Below are positions 29,377-39,156 of a DNA stretch of 64,000 nt, in pieces (positions within the stretch are counted from its first letter, which is position 1; every line of letters starts with the position of its first letter). The notes under the pieces were generated by a model, which was given only the letters and a program-made list of their open reading frames with translations, searched no databases and was not told the DNA's origin. This stretch comes from Rhizobiales bacterium Ga0077548 (GTDB lineage: Bacteria; Pseudomonadota; Alphaproteobacteria; Rhizobiales; Xanthobacteraceae): assembly GCA_001464215.1 (NCBI GenBank), contig LNEZ01000078.1, forward strand, positions 56,665 through 120,664. The letters run 5' to 3'. Position numbers and translations under genes: made by a program.

Positions 29377-31089
29377 TCACTGTTTGGACGCGCCCGCGCT
29401 TTGGGGCGGATTCTGCTGTTTCATAGCTTGGTATTTGCGGCGCTCTTCCTCCACAAGCTCTTTCTTGGAGAGCTTGCCGACCGAAGTCATCGGAAGTGCC
29501 TCGCGAATTTCAACCGATGCGGGCATCTCGTGTTTGCCGACCTTGTCGGCGAGAAATTCCCTAACGGCTTCAAGGGTCAGCGGCGCAGCGCCTGCGCGCA
29601 TCTTGATGAAAGCTTTGGCCGCTTCGCCGCGATAGTCGTCCGGCACCCCGATCACGATAACGCCTTCGATATCCGGATGCTCGAACAGCGCGTGTTCGAT
29701 CACGCTCGGATAGACGTTGAAGCCGCCCGAGATGATCATGTCCTTCTTGCGGTCCACGAGATAGAGCCAGCCGTTTTCGTCCATGTAGCCGATGTCGCCG
29801 GTGAGAAAATATCCATCCTCGACGAAAGCGGCTTTGGTTTCTTCCGGCTTGTTCCAGTAGCCCGCGAACACATTCGGGCCTTTGATGCGCATCTCGCCGG
29901 TCTCACCAAAAGGAAGCGTGCGCGTTGGTTCGTCGAGTGCGACGATATCCATATAAAGTCCCGGCAGCGGCAGACCGATGGTGCCGGGCGGCGTGTCGCC
30001 GTCATAGGGCTGGTTGGTGCCGGCAGGTGCTGTTTCCGTCATGCCCCAGCCGCCGCGCAGCGAAATGCCCGTGAGCTTCTTGAAGCGGTCGAATACTTCG
30101 ACCGGCAGCGGCGCGCCGCCTGAAGCGCACATCGAGAGCGAAGACAAGTCGCGCTTTTCCAGGCCCGGCGCGGAAGTGAGCGCAATCCAGATCGTCGGCA
30201 CGGCGGGAAAGTAATTCGCCTTCTTCTCTTCAATGTCGCGGAACGTGGTTTCTACATCGAAGCGCGGGCGCAACATACACTCGTTGCCCTGATCGATCGC
30301 GCGCAGGAAGACCGAGCTCAGCGCATAGATATGAAAGAGCGGCAATACGATGATGACCTTCTCGCCGGATTTCACCTCCCGCTGCGCTTCCGCCCAGTTG
30401 CGGTAGATCGAGTTGGTGGAAGTGAGATTCCGATGTAGGAGCATCGCGCCTTTTGGCAATCCGGTCGTGCCGCCGGTGTATTGCAGGAGCGCGATGTCGT
30501 CCTCTTTTACGTGTGGCCACTTTGCCGGAGGCGAGGCGAGGGTGAGCAAGTTTTTCAGCGTGATGGAGCGGCCGTTAGCGGGGATCGCGTCATATTGAAT
30601 TGGCGCCGGGCCGAATTCTGCGTCGTCGCCGATAATCAAATGATCGAGTAATCCTTCGGCGTCGAGTTTCAGCGCCCGCGTGACCATGCCCGAAAAGTTC
30701 GTCGTCACCATGATCCGCGCGCCGGAGTCTTTCAGCTTGTGCGCAAGCTCACGCTCGGCATCCAGCGGCGACATATGCACGACACGGCCACCGGCCTTGA
30801 GCACCGCAAAAAACAGGATCGGATGAACCGGCGTATTCGGCAAATAAAGTCCGACCGCTGTTCCCTGCTTCACGCCAAGCGACATTAAACCCGCTGCCGC
30901 GCGAGAAACGAGATCGTGAAGTTCTTTATATGTTGTGCGCTTGTCGCGATATTCGAGCGCATAGTTGTTCGGGTAAGTCGCGACGGCGCGGTCGAATAAT
31001 TCGTTGACCGTGCCGGCACGGACCGGTGCCGCCGGGTCCACGCCCGCGGGATAAGATTTTTCCCAAGGGTAGGGGCGGCTGTAGGTCAT
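29377..31089 (-). CDS. pimA: AMP-dependent (dicarboxylic/long-chain) acyl-CoA ligase, PimA-like
   Basis: A 570-residue acyl-CoA synthetase. P-loop [51 protein letters not shown] and C-terminal [12 protein letters not shown] with catalytic lysine are complete. Its start overlaps the stop of the upstream bifunctional enzyme as ATGA. By operon order it equals PimA, which activates pimelate and other dicarboxylates or fatty acids. Confidence 0.9.
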   Translation of the reverse strand: MTYSRPYPWEKSYPAGVDPAAPVRAGTVNELFDRAVATYPNNYALEYRDKRTTYKELHDLVSRAAAGLMSLGVKQGTAVGLYLPNTPVHPILFFAVLKAGGRVVHMSPLDAERELAHKLKDSGARIMVTTNFSGMVTRALKLDAEGLLDHLIIGDDAEFGPAPIQYDAIPANGRSITLKNLLTLASPPAKWPHVKEDDIALLQYTGGTTGLPKGAMLLHRNLTSTNSIYRNWAEAQREVKSGEKVIIVLPLFHIYALSSVFLRAIDQGNECMLRPRFDVETTFRDIEEKKANYFPAVPTIWIALTSAPGLEKRDLSSLSMCASGGAPLPVEVFDRFKKLTGISLRGGWGMTETAPAGTNQPYDGDTPPGTIGLPLPGLYMDIVALDEPTRTLPFGETGEMRIKGPNVFAGYWNKPEETKAAFVEDGYFLTGDIGYMDENGWLYLVDRKKDMIISGGFNVYPSVIEHALFEHPDIEGVIVIGVPDDYRGEAAKAFIKMRAGAAPLTLEAVREFLADKVGKHEMPASVEIREALPMTSVGKLSKKELVEEERRKYQAMKQQNPPQSAGASKQ

Positions 31090-33188
31090 GACGCCTTCTT
31101 CATCTCGGTTGCGAGTGAAGCGAAGGTCTTGCCTTCGTTTGCAAGCCGGTCGAGCAGTTTCGCTGGCTCAAGCGACGTGTCGCCGCTTTCTTTTGCGTAA
31201 TGTGCGAGCCGGTCACGGACGTGCTTCAGCCCAACTGTATCTGCATAATGCATCGGCCCGCCGCGCCACACCGGCCAGCCGTATCCATAGAGCCAGATCA
31301 CGTCGACATCGCCGGGGCGCGACGCGATACCTTCTTCCAGAATCCGCGCGCCCTCGTTGATCATCGGATAAATCGTGCGCTCGATGATTTCCTGTTTTGA
31401 GATCGGGCGGCGCGTAATTCCTTTTTTCGCTGAAGCATCGAGAATGATCTTCTCGACTTCCGGATCCGGGATCGGGGTCCGCGAGCCCTTCTCATATATA
31501 TAGTAGCCTTTGCCGGTTTTCTGGCCGAAGCGCCCAGCCTCCGCGAGCGTGTCGGCAACCTCGTTGCGCTCACCGCGCGCACGGCGGATGCGCCAGCCGA
31601 TATCGATGCCGGCAAGATCGCCCATCGCAAATGGGCCCATCGGAAAACCGAACTCGGTGGTGGCTGCATCCACTTCCTGCGGCAGCGCGCCTTCGAGCAC
31701 CAGGCGGTCCGCCTGCACGCCGCGGCGATGCAGCATCCGGTTACCGACAAAGCCGTAACAAACCCCAACAACCACGGGCACTTTTGCGATTTTGCGGCCG
31801 ATCGTGATCGCGGTCTGGATCGCGTCGAGCGCGCTTTTCTCGCCGCGCACGATCTCCAAGAGCTTCATGATGTTCGCGGGGCTGAAGAAGTGCATCCCGA
31901 TCACATCCTGTGGACGAGAGGTCGAGTTTGCGATTTCGTTCACGTCGAGCGTGGACGTGTTGGTGGCGAGGATCGCGCCCTTCTTCGTGATCTTGTCGAG
32001 CTTGCCGAAGATTTCTTTTTTCAGGCCCATTTCCTCGAACACGGCTTCGATCACCATGTCGGCGTCCTTGGTGCCTTCCAGACCGACCGCACCTTTGATG
32101 AGGCCCATCCGCTTTTCGACGTCCGCCTCGGACATACCGCCGCGCTTCGCGGTGTTCTCGTAATTCGTGCGAATTTTTGCGAGACCGTTCTTCAGAAACT
32201 CGTCGGTCGTTTCGATCAGTGTCACCGGAATGCCGGCATTCGCAAAACACATCGCAATGCCGCCGCCCATGGTGCCGCCGCCGATCACGGCGGCCTGTTT
32301 CACTTCGCGCGCCTTGGTGTCGGCGGGCATATCGAGCACTTTGGTCGCTTCGCGCTCCGCGAAGAAAGCGTGACGCTGTGATTTTGACTCGTCCGTGACC
32401 AGAAGCTCGATGAATTTGTTGCGCTCGCGCTTGATCGCTTCTTCGAACGGAACGTCGAGCGTCCATTTAACGGCTTCAGCCGCGGCCATCGGCGCTTTCA
32501 AGCCCTTGTTGCGGCCGACCGCTTTTGCCGCGATCTCATTATACTGGTCAGGGTTCTTGCGGATGTCGGCGAGCTTCTCGTCCATCTTGCTCGCGCGCTT
32601 CAGCGGCATTTTCTCCGCGAGCACTCTCATTGCGAAAGCTATAGCACCGGCGGTCAGGTCGCCTTCGATGATTTCATCGACCAAGCCGTCTTTTAGCGCT
32701 TGGCTTGCCGAAACCGGATTTCCGGAAAGAATAATCGGCAGCGCTTTCTCCACGCCGATCAAGCGCGGCAGACGCTGCGTGCCGCCGGCACCCGGAATGA
32801 GGCCGAGTTTGATTTCCGGAAGACCGAGCTTCGCGTCTTTGCTTGCGACGCGATAATTGCAGCCGAGCGCGACCTCCAAACCGCCGCCGAGTGCAGTGCC
32901 GTGGATCGCGGCAACCGTCGGCTTCGACACGTTATCGATGTCGGTGATCGCCTCGATCAGGCTTGGTGCCATCGGCGGCTTCCCGAATTCGGTGATGTCT
33001 GCGCCCGCGATGAACGTGCGGCCCGCGCAGGTAAGCACGATCGCCTGCACGCTCGCGTCGGCATCCGCTTCCTTGAAAAGTTTCTGCAAGCCCGCACGCA
33101 CCGCGTGCTTCAGCGCGTTCACGGGTGGATTGTCGACGGTGATAACGGCAATAGCGCCTTCGCGGCGCAGCGTAACTGGATCGCTCAC
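31086..33188 (-). CDS. pimF: bifunctional enoyl-CoA hydratase / 3-hydroxyacyl-CoA dehydrogenase, PimF-like
   Basis: A 700-residue FadJ/PimF-type enzyme. Residues 1 to about 190 are a crotonase with both catalytic glutamates (GTALGGGLEVALG and LPEIKLGLIPGAGGT). From about 295, a Rossmann motif VIGGGTMGGGIAMCFANAG and the HFFSPANIMKLLEIV catalytic histidine mark the dehydrogenase, followed by a C-terminal 3HCDH repeat with WLYGYGWPVWRGGP. GTG start with AAGGAAA 6 nt upstream. First gene of the operon; divergent from the IclR regulator. Confidence 0.92.
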   Translation of the reverse strand: MSDPVTLRREGAIAVITVDNPPVNALKHAVRAGLQKLFKEADADASVQAIVLTCAGRTFIAGADITEFGKPPMAPSLIEAITDIDNVSKPTVAAIHGTALGGGLEVALGCNYRVASKDAKLGLPEIKLGLIPGAGGTQRLPRLIGVEKALPIILSGNPVSASQALKDGLVDEIIEGDLTAGAIAFAMRVLAEKMPLKRASKMDEKLADIRKNPDQYNEIAAKAVGRNKGLKAPMAAAEAVKWTLDVPFEEAIKRERNKFIELLVTDESKSQRHAFFAEREATKVLDMPADTKAREVKQAAVIGGGTMGGGIAMCFANAGIPVTLIETTDEFLKNGLAKIRTNYENTAKRGGMSEADVEKRMGLIKGAVGLEGTKDADMVIEAVFEEMGLKKEIFGKLDKITKKGAILATNTSTLDVNEIANSTSRPQDVIGMHFFSPANIMKLLEIVRGEKSALDAIQTAITIGRKIAKVPVVVGVCYGFVGNRMLHRRGVQADRLVLEGALPQEVDAATTEFGFPMGPFAMGDLAGIDIGWRIRRARGERNEVADTLAEAGRFGQKTGKGYYIYEKGSRTPIPDPEVEKIILDASAKKGITRRPISKQEIIERTIYPMINEGARILEEGIASRPGDVDVIWLYGYGWPVWRGGPMHYADTVGLKHVRDRLAHYAKESGDTSLEPAKLLDRLANEGKTFASLATEMKKAS

Positions 33189-33311
33189 TTTGGTTTCCTT
33201 GACGTTTCCCGGTTGTCTTTTCTTTTGCCCGGAGCGTAGCGGATTTTTGCCTTGCTGCGAGCCGTCCCCCTCTCAAGGCACTTCTGCAGCGCCCAAAGGG
33301 CAATTCCGCTT

Positions 33312-33330
33312 TGCGGAACATTGTTCTGCA
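33312..33330. promoter_or_regulatory. Candidate IclR-type operator between the pim-like operon and iclR gene
   Basis: TGCGGAAC-ATT-GTTCTGCA is a 19-bp inverted repeat with one mismatch. It overlaps a second perfect repeat, TTCCGC-TTT-GCGGAA (33304-33318). Size and base content suit IclR-family sites, and it lies about 20 bp before the regulator start in the divergent promoter region. Function is inferred. Confidence 0.5.
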
Positions 33331-33352
33331 TTCTTGACGCGAAAGCTAGAAA

Positions 33353-34228
33353 GTGGTCGCATCGAAGTCAATCAAGTTCGCGCATAAGAGCAGGGGCTTA
33401 GGCGTGCATAGTCCGAATGCAGTAGCAAAGCGTACCGACAGTCAGTTCACAGAACTCGACGAAGGCAACGACCGCAAATTTGTTGTGGCGCTGGCGCGCG
33501 GTCTGGATGTGCTGCGCGCATTCACGCCGGGCGAATGGCTGCTCGGCAACAACGAGATCGCCGAACGCACGGGTCTGCCGAAGACCACGATTTCGCGTTT
33601 GACCTATACCCTCACCAAGCTCGGCTATCTCACGCACGTGGAGCGGCTTGGCAAATATTCGCTGGCACCCGCGGCGCTCTCCATCGGCTATTCGACGCTC
33701 GCGAACCTGCGCATCCGTCAGGTCGCGCGCAAACAAATGCAGGAGTTTGCGAATTATGCCGGCGCTTCCGTCGCGCTCGGCAGCCGCGACCGGATGCATT
33801 TGATTTACATCGAGCATTGCCGCTCGAAATCCGACGGCCTGCTGCGCCTCAACCTCGGCTCGCGCATTCCGATTGCGACCACTGCGATGGGCCGCGCGCT
33901 GATCGCGGCACTTCCGGAGGACGAGCGCGATTGGCTCATGGGCCACATCAAGCGTCATGCTGCGGAAAACTGGCCGCATGTGAAAGCCGGGATTGAAAAA
34001 GCGATCCGCGATCTTGCCGAGCTTGGTTTCACCACTTCGTTCGGCGATTGGGAAAAAGACGTGTTCGCCGTCGGCGTGCCGTTGATTCCGCCGGATGACT
34101 CGGGCGTCTACGCATTCAATTGCGGCGCCAATGTCTATCAAACGTCGCGAGAGAAGCTCGAAGGGGAAGTCGGGCCGCGTCTCGTGAATCTCGCAAAGAA
34201 CATAGAAGCCGCAATAAGCGGCGGTTAA
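33353..34228 (+). CDS. IclR-family transcriptional regulator
   Basis: A 291-residue IclR protein. After a 45-residue polar leader, a winged helix-turn-helix follows (NNEIAERTGLPKTTISRLTYTLTKLGYL). The effector domain runs to the end with NLGSRIPIATTAMGRALIAALPEDER. GTG start; an internal start after the leader is possible. It lies between the pim-like operon (divergent) and a HAAT transporter operon (same strand), so it may control both, probably responding to a dicarboxylic or aromatic acid. Confidence 0.9.
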   Translation: MVASKSIKFAHKSRGLGVHSPNAVAKRTDSQFTELDEGNDRKFVVALARGLDVLRAFTPGEWLLGNNEIAERTGLPKTTISRLTYTLTKLGYLTHVERLGKYSLAPAALSIGYSTLANLRIRQVARKQMQEFANYAGASVALGSRDRMHLIYIEHCRSKSDGLLRLNLGSRIPIATTAMGRALIAALPEDERDWLMGHIKRHAAENWPHVKAGIEKAIRDLAELGFTTSFGDWEKDVFAVGVPLIPPDDSGVYAFNCGANVYQTSREKLEGEVGPRLVNLAKNIEAAISGG

Positions 34229-34300
34229 TGGAAGAAACGCGTTAGCCAGGGGAAGGCAAGTGAAGAGCAGGGAAGAACTGCATCGTCGCTTTGATCCGCG

Positions 34301-35131
34301 ATGATGGATATGCGTGTAGCCGAAAGCTCGGCGTCAAACGCAGCAAGGCAATCGAAAGCGGCCCGCACCATTCTTTCGGTGAAGAATGTAGGCGTGCGTT
34401 TCGGCGGCATCATTGCGCTGGACGGAATCTCCTTCGATCAGAGTGAAGGCACAATTCTCGGCCTGATCGGCCCGAACGGCGCCGGCAAAACCACGATGTT
34501 TAACTGCCTGAGCCGGCTCTACACGCCGAACTCGGGCGACATCGCCTTCGACGGAAAGTCCATTCTCAAGCTCGCTCCGCATCATATCGCGGGTCTTGGT
34601 ATTGCGCGCACATTCCAGAATCTCGCGCTCTTTAAGAACATGACCGTGCTCGACAACATCAAGGTCGGGTTTCATCCTGTCACGAAGAGCGACTATTTCA
34701 GCGATTCCTTCAGATTGCCGTGGGTCCGAGAACAGGAGCAAGAGATCGACGCGCAGGCGCGCGGCATTGTCGATTATCTGGAGCTTCGCAAAGTCGCCGA
34801 CACGCTGGTGTCGGGCCTGCCGATCGGCACGCAGAAGCGCGTCGAACTGGCGCGAGCACTTGCAGCCAAGCCCCGCTTGTTGCTGCTTGACGAACCCGCG
34901 GCCGGTCTAACGCATCACGAAGTCGGAGAACTGGGCGATCTGATCAAGCAGATCAGGGACGATCGCGGTGTCACCGTGCTGCTGGTCGAGCATCACATGA
35001 GCTTGGTGATGTCGATTTCCGACAAGGTCGTAGCCCTCGATTTCGGCAAGAAGATCAGTGAAGGCACGCCCGCCGAAGTGCAGAAGGACCCGGAAGTGAT
35101 CCGCGCGTATCTCGGGAGCGGCAAGAAATGA
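34301..35131 (+). CDS. HAAT ABC transporter ATP-binding protein (LivG-like)
   Basis: A 276-residue ATPase with Walker A GPNGAGKTT, the LivG insert GIARTFQNLALFKNMTVLDN, an atypical signature LPIGTQKRVELARAL and Walker B LLLLDEPAAGL. The N-terminal 25 residues are non-conserved and the ATG at 34301 has no clear ribosome binding site, so a start slightly downstream cannot be excluded. First of five genes of the third transporter; its stop overlaps the next start (ATGA). Confidence 0.9.
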   Translation: MMDMRVAESSASNAARQSKAARTILSVKNVGVRFGGIIALDGISFDQSEGTILGLIGPNGAGKTTMFNCLSRLYTPNSGDIAFDGKSILKLAPHHIAGLGIARTFQNLALFKNMTVLDNIKVGFHPVTKSDYFSDSFRLPWVREQEQEIDAQARGIVDYLELRKVADTLVSGLPIGTQKRVELARALAAKPRLLLLDEPAAGLTHHEVGELGDLIKQIRDDRGVTVLLVEHHMSLVMSISDKVVALDFGKKISEGTPAEVQKDPEVIRAYLGSGKK

Positions 35132-35841
35132 GCACGCCCTTACTCAGCGCGAAGAATCTGCGCGCCTTCTATGGTCCGACGCAAATCCTCTACGACCTCA
35201 ATTTCGATATGCATACCGGCGGCATCACCACGCTATTGGGTGCGAACGGTGCTGGAAAGACCACGACGTTGCGTGCGCTTTCCGCAATGGTGAGAACCAG
35301 CGGCGAAATCCGCTTCGACGGCAAGCTGATCTCCAACAAGGAAACCGCCGACATCGTTCGTCTCGGGGTTGCTCATGTGCCGGAGGGCCGCGGCACCTTC
35401 GTGCGGCAGACGGTCGAGGAAAACCTGCAACTCGGCGGCATCACGCAACCGGCGAGCCAGATTTCCGCCGATGTGGAGCGGGTTTTCACTTATTTTCCGC
35501 GGCTGAAGGAGCGCTTCCGCCAGCAGGCCGGCACGCTTTCCGGCGGCGAGCAGCAGATGCTTGCGATCGGCCGCGCGCTGATGCTGCGGCCGAAAGTGAT
35601 GCTCTTGGACGAGCCTTCCTTCGGCCTTGCGCCGCTGATCGTGCAGGAGATGTTCGAGATCCTCCGCACCCTAAACAAGAAGGAAAAGGTCTCGATGTTC
35701 CTGGTCGAGCAGAACGCTTCGCTTGCACTCGAACTCGCCGATCATGCTTATCTTTTGGAGACCGGCCGCGTCGTGATGTCGGGCCCGGCAAAACAACTGA
35801 GCGCGGATGAAAGCATCCGCCGCGCCTATCTCGGTTACTGA
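35128..35841 (+). CDS. HAAT ABC transporter ATP-binding protein (LivF-like)
   Basis: A 237-residue ATPase with Walker A GANGAGKTTT, signature LSGGEQQMLAIGRALM and Walker B VMLLDEPSFGLAP. It is translationally coupled to the LivG gene by an ATGA overlap and followed after 9 nt by a LivH permease gene. Confidence 0.93.
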   Translation: MSTPLLSAKNLRAFYGPTQILYDLNFDMHTGGITTLLGANGAGKTTTLRALSAMVRTSGEIRFDGKLISNKETADIVRLGVAHVPEGRGTFVRQTVEENLQLGGITQPASQISADVERVFTYFPRLKERFRQQAGTLSGGEQQMLAIGRALMLRPKVMLLDEPSFGLAPLIVQEMFEILRTLNKKEKVSMFLVEQNASLALELADHAYLLETGRVVMSGPAKQLSADESIRRAYLGY

Positions 35842-35850
35842 GGAAGAACG

Positions 35851-36726
35851 ATGGAACAAGTCGTACAGCAAATCATCGGCGGCCTCGCCACCGGCGCGAT
35901 CTATGCCTGCATCGCGCTCTCCATCGTGATGATCTACCAGGCCATCGACCATCTGAATTTCGCGCAAGGCGAAATGGCGATGTTTTCGACCTATATCGCC
36001 TGGCAGTTGATGCAGTGGGGCGCGCCCTATTGGGGCGCCTTCTTCATCACCATCGCAATCTCGTTCGTGCTTGGCTACGTAATCGAACGCACCGTGTTCA
36101 AGCCGGTGCACAACGCGCCTGTGCTTAGCCACATCGTGATCTTTATCGCGCTATTTGCGATCATCAATTCGATGGCGGGCTTCATCTGGGAGTTTACGAT
36201 CAAGCCGTTCCCGACGCCGTTCGGCACCAAGTCCGTGCTCGGCGAAGGCTTATTGAGCGCGCATGGCGCGGGTATGATCGCAGTGACCGGCGTCATGCTG
36301 GGTATGCTCTACCTTTTCTTCCGCTACACCCGCGTCGGTCTCGCGATGCGCGCAGCCTCCGCAAACCCTGATTCTGCGCGTCTTGTCGGCATCCGCGTCG
36401 GCTTCATGAATGCGCTCGGCTGGGGCATGGCGGCGGCAATCGGGGCCGTGGCCGGCATGATGATTGCGCCAGTCGTCTTCCTAGAGCCGAACATGATGGT
36501 GACGATCCTGCTTTATGGCTTTGCCGGTGCGGTCGTCGGCGGACTGACAAGTCCCGGCGGCGCGGTGTTCGGCGGTTTTGCAGTCGGCGTGATCGAGAAC
36601 CTCGCATCTTTCGTGCCGCATTTCGGCGCGGAGATGAAGCTTTCCATCGCGCTTGCGCTGATCATTCTTGTGCTGACGCTGAAGCCCAGCGGCCTCTTCG
36701 GCCGTAGAATCGTGAGCCGGGTGTAG
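35851..36726 (+). CDS. HAAT ABC transporter permease (LivH-like)
   Basis: A 291-residue permease with about eight hydrophobic segments. IYQAIDHLNFAQGEMAMFSTYIAW and FAGAVVGGLTSPGGAVFGGFAVG are LivH-type signatures. GAGGAAG precedes the ATG. It forms the membrane pair with the LivM starting 4 nt after its stop. Confidence 0.92.
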   Translation: MEQVVQQIIGGLATGAIYACIALSIVMIYQAIDHLNFAQGEMAMFSTYIAWQLMQWGAPYWGAFFITIAISFVLGYVIERTVFKPVHNAPVLSHIVIFIALFAIINSMAGFIWEFTIKPFPTPFGTKSVLGEGLLSAHGAGMIAVTGVMLGMLYLFFRYTRVGLAMRAASANPDSARLVGIRVGFMNALGWGMAAAIGAVAGMMIAPVVFLEPNMMVTILLYGFAGAVVGGLTSPGGAVFGGFAVGVIENLASFVPHFGAEMKLSIALALIILVLTLKPSGLFGRRIVSRV

Positions 36727-36730
36727 CGTC

Positions 36731-37828
36731 ATGAAAACGAGCACGCCCGTCACATCCGTCATCGCCGCGATCGGCGCGACCGTCATTACGCTTGCCCAGA
36801 ACTGGAAGCTCGCCGGATTTATTTTAGTCTTGATCGCCGGCGCGATCTTCCCGCTTTGCGCGTCCGGCGTTTTCACGTTCCAGATCACGCAGCTTCTGAT
36901 CTATGCGATTGCGATTGCGGGATTGAACTTGCTCACCGGCTTCAACGGCCAGTTCTCGCTGGGCCACAGCGCTTTCTACGCCATCGGCGCTTACGTCTCG
37001 GCCGTCTTGATGACACAGCTCGATATGCCGTTCTATCTGACGATCCCGATTGCGGCGGCGGTCTGCTTTGTGTTCGGCTTTCTGTTCGGCCTTCCCGCAT
37101 TGCGCCTCGAAGGCATTTATCTCGCACTTGCGACCTTCGCGCTCGCCATCGCTACCCCGCAGATTTTGAAATTCAAGCCGGTCGAGCATCTCACCGGCGG
37201 CGTGCAGGGCTTGGCGCTTTTTCACTTAAAGCCTGAAGCGCCGTTCGGACTCCCCTTCGATCAGGATCAATGGACGTTCTACGTGACCTTCGCGGTGACA
37301 ATCCTGATGTTTTTTCTTGCCTTCAGTCTCGTGAATAGCCGCTCGGGCCGCGCGATGAAGGCGATCCGCGACAACCATATTGCGGCAAAGGTGACGGGCA
37401 TCGACCTTTCGCTGTTCAAAACGCTTACCTTCGGTGTAAGCGCGCTATTCACAGGCGTGGCTGGCTCACTCAGCGCCTTGCTGATCGCTTTCGTCGCACC
37501 CGATAGCTTTCAGATCACGCTAGCAATCGCGATCTTCGTCGGCATGGTGGTCGGCGGCGTCGGCTGGATTCCGGGCGCATTCCTCGGCGCTCTGTTTATT
37601 CTTTTCGTTCCGAATATCGCCGAGCACATCGCATTCGGGCTTTCGGCTTTCTTCGATCTGATCCGCAAAGTCATTCCATTCTTTCCAAGCATCGGCGAGC
37701 AGAGTGCAAAGGGCCTGACCGGAACGGTCTATGGCGTATTTCTCATTCTGCTCATCTACGTAATGCCGTCCGGCCTTGCCGGATTGCTTCGACTGGCCGT
37801 GCAGCGTCTCGCGCGAGCGAGAAGCTGA
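36731..37828 (+). CDS. HAAT ABC transporter permease (LivM-like)
   Basis: A 365-residue permease. LTGFNGQFSLGHSAFYAIGAY and IFVGMVVGGVGWIPGAFLGALFI are LivM hallmarks, with about ten hydrophobic segments. Unlike the second transporter's LivM, it has an extra hydrophobic N-terminal segment. Followed after 27 nt by the binding-protein gene. Confidence 0.92.
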   Translation: MKTSTPVTSVIAAIGATVITLAQNWKLAGFILVLIAGAIFPLCASGVFTFQITQLLIYAIAIAGLNLLTGFNGQFSLGHSAFYAIGAYVSAVLMTQLDMPFYLTIPIAAAVCFVFGFLFGLPALRLEGIYLALATFALAIATPQILKFKPVEHLTGGVQGLALFHLKPEAPFGLPFDQDQWTFYVTFAVTILMFFLAFSLVNSRSGRAMKAIRDNHIAAKVTGIDLSLFKTLTFGVSALFTGVAGSLSALLIAFVAPDSFQITLAIAIFVGMVVGGVGWIPGAFLGALFILFVPNIAEHIAFGLSAFFDLIRKVIPFFPSIGEQSAKGLTGTVYGVFLILLIYVMPSGLAGLLRLAVQRLARARS

Positions 37829-37855
37829 ACGGTCTTTTCCCCAAGGGAGGTAACA

Positions 37856-39094
37856 ATGAAGACCAAGAAATACGGCAAGAAATACGGGATGATCCCCGCG
37901 CTCGCGCTGGGCTTCGCCGTGGCAATGGCCGGCTCCGCCTTCGCCCAGACACCGGGCGTGACGGATAAGGAAATCAAGATCGGCAATATCAATCCGTATA
38001 GCGGACCCGCTTCCGCTTACGGCACGATCGGCAAATCGATCGCCGCTTACTTCAAGATGGTGAACGCCGAAGGCGGCATCAACGGCCGCATGGTCAACTT
38101 CATCTCTTACGACGATAGCTACTCGCCGCCGAAGGCGCTCGAACAGGTGCGTAAGCTCGTAGAATCCGACAACGTGCTCCTGGTGTTCCAGCCGCTCGGC
38201 ACGCCCGGCAACACCGCGATCCAGGGTTATCTCAACGGCAAGAAAGTGCCGCAGCTCTTTGTCGCGACCGGCGCCACCAAGTGGGGTGACCCGAAGAAGT
38301 TCCCGTGGACCATGGGCTGGCAGCCCAACTACCAGAGTGAAGGCCGCATCTATGCCGCCTACATTCTGAAAAACCATCCGAACGCGAAGATCGGCGTGCT
38401 CTATCAGAACGACGACTACGGCAAGGATTATGTTAAGGGCCTGAAGGATGGTCTCGGCGCGAAAGCCAAGACCATGATCGTCTCCGAGCAGCCTTACGAA
38501 GTCGCCGATCCGACCGTCGACAGCCAGATCATCGCGCTGAAGGCGTCGGGCGCCGACGTACTCTTCAATGCGACCACGCCGAAATTCGCGGCGCAGTCGA
38601 TCAAGAAGATGGCGGAGATCAGCTGGAAGCCGGTTCATTTCCTGAATCAGGTTTCGAACTCGGTTGGCGGCGTCATCAAGCCGGCAGGTGCTGAAAATGC
38701 CGACGGCATCTTCTCCACCGGCTATCTGAAGGATCAGCTCGACCCGCAGTGGAAAGACGATCCGGGCATGAAGAAGTGGTTCGCTTTCATGGATAAGCAC
38801 TATCCGGACGGCGACAAGACCTCGAGCTTCAACACCTACGGCTACACGGTCGCGCAGAACCTTCATAAGGTGCTGCTGGCCGCCGGTAAGAACTTGACCC
38901 GCGAGAACGTCATGAAGGCTGCGGCCAGCATGAAGGATGTCGATCTCGATCTTTTGCTGCCGGGTATCAAGATCAATACCAGCGCGACGGACTTCTATCC
39001 GATCGAACAGCAGCGGATGATGAAATTCAACGCGAAGGAAAATCGCTGGGATTTCTTCGGCGAGATCCTGTCGGGCGAAGTGCGCGGCAGCTAA
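37856..39094 (+). CDS. HAAT ABC transporter periplasmic substrate-binding protein, Sec signal
   Basis: A 412-residue Peripla_BP_6 protein. A Lys-rich N-terminus, hydrophobic core ALALGFAVAMAGSAFA and AFAQ cleavage site give a classical Sec signal, unlike the Tat leaders of the other two binding proteins here. IGNINPYSGPASAYG and VLYQNDDYGKDYVKGLK are family landmarks. GGGAGG lies 5 nt upstream of the ATG. It closes the operon ahead of an intrinsic terminator. Ligand unknown; a dicarboxylate or aromatic acid is suggested by neighbours. Confidence 0.92.
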   Translation: MKTKKYGKKYGMIPALALGFAVAMAGSAFAQTPGVTDKEIKIGNINPYSGPASAYGTIGKSIAAYFKMVNAEGGINGRMVNFISYDDSYSPPKALEQVRKLVESDNVLLVFQPLGTPGNTAIQGYLNGKKVPQLFVATGATKWGDPKKFPWTMGWQPNYQSEGRIYAAYILKNHPNAKIGVLYQNDDYGKDYVKGLKDGLGAKAKTMIVSEQPYEVADPTVDSQIIALKASGADVLFNATTPKFAAQSIKKMAEISWKPVHFLNQVSNSVGGVIKPAGAENADGIFSTGYLKDQLDPQWKDDPGMKKWFAFMDKHYPDGDKTSSFNTYGYTVAQNLHKVLLAAGKNLTRENVMKAAASMKDVDLDLLLPGIKINTSATDFYPIEQQRMMKFNAKENRWDFFGEILSGEVRGS

Positions 39095-39126
39095 ACGCTC
39101 CGCATCCACGATACGCATATATAAAG

Positions 39127-39156
39127 ACTCCCCGCCGCGAGGCGGGGAGTTTTTCG
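39127..39156 (+). terminator. Intrinsic terminator of the third ABC transporter operon
   Basis: ACTCCCCGCC-GCGA-GGCGGGGAGT is a perfect 10-bp stem followed by TTTTCGTTTTTT, 32 nt after the binding-protein stop. Confidence 0.9.

Noticed and set aside
28284..29426. 380-codon plus-strand open frame opposite the thiolase gene
   Set aside because: The minus-strand thiolase has all active-site motifs; this frame has none.
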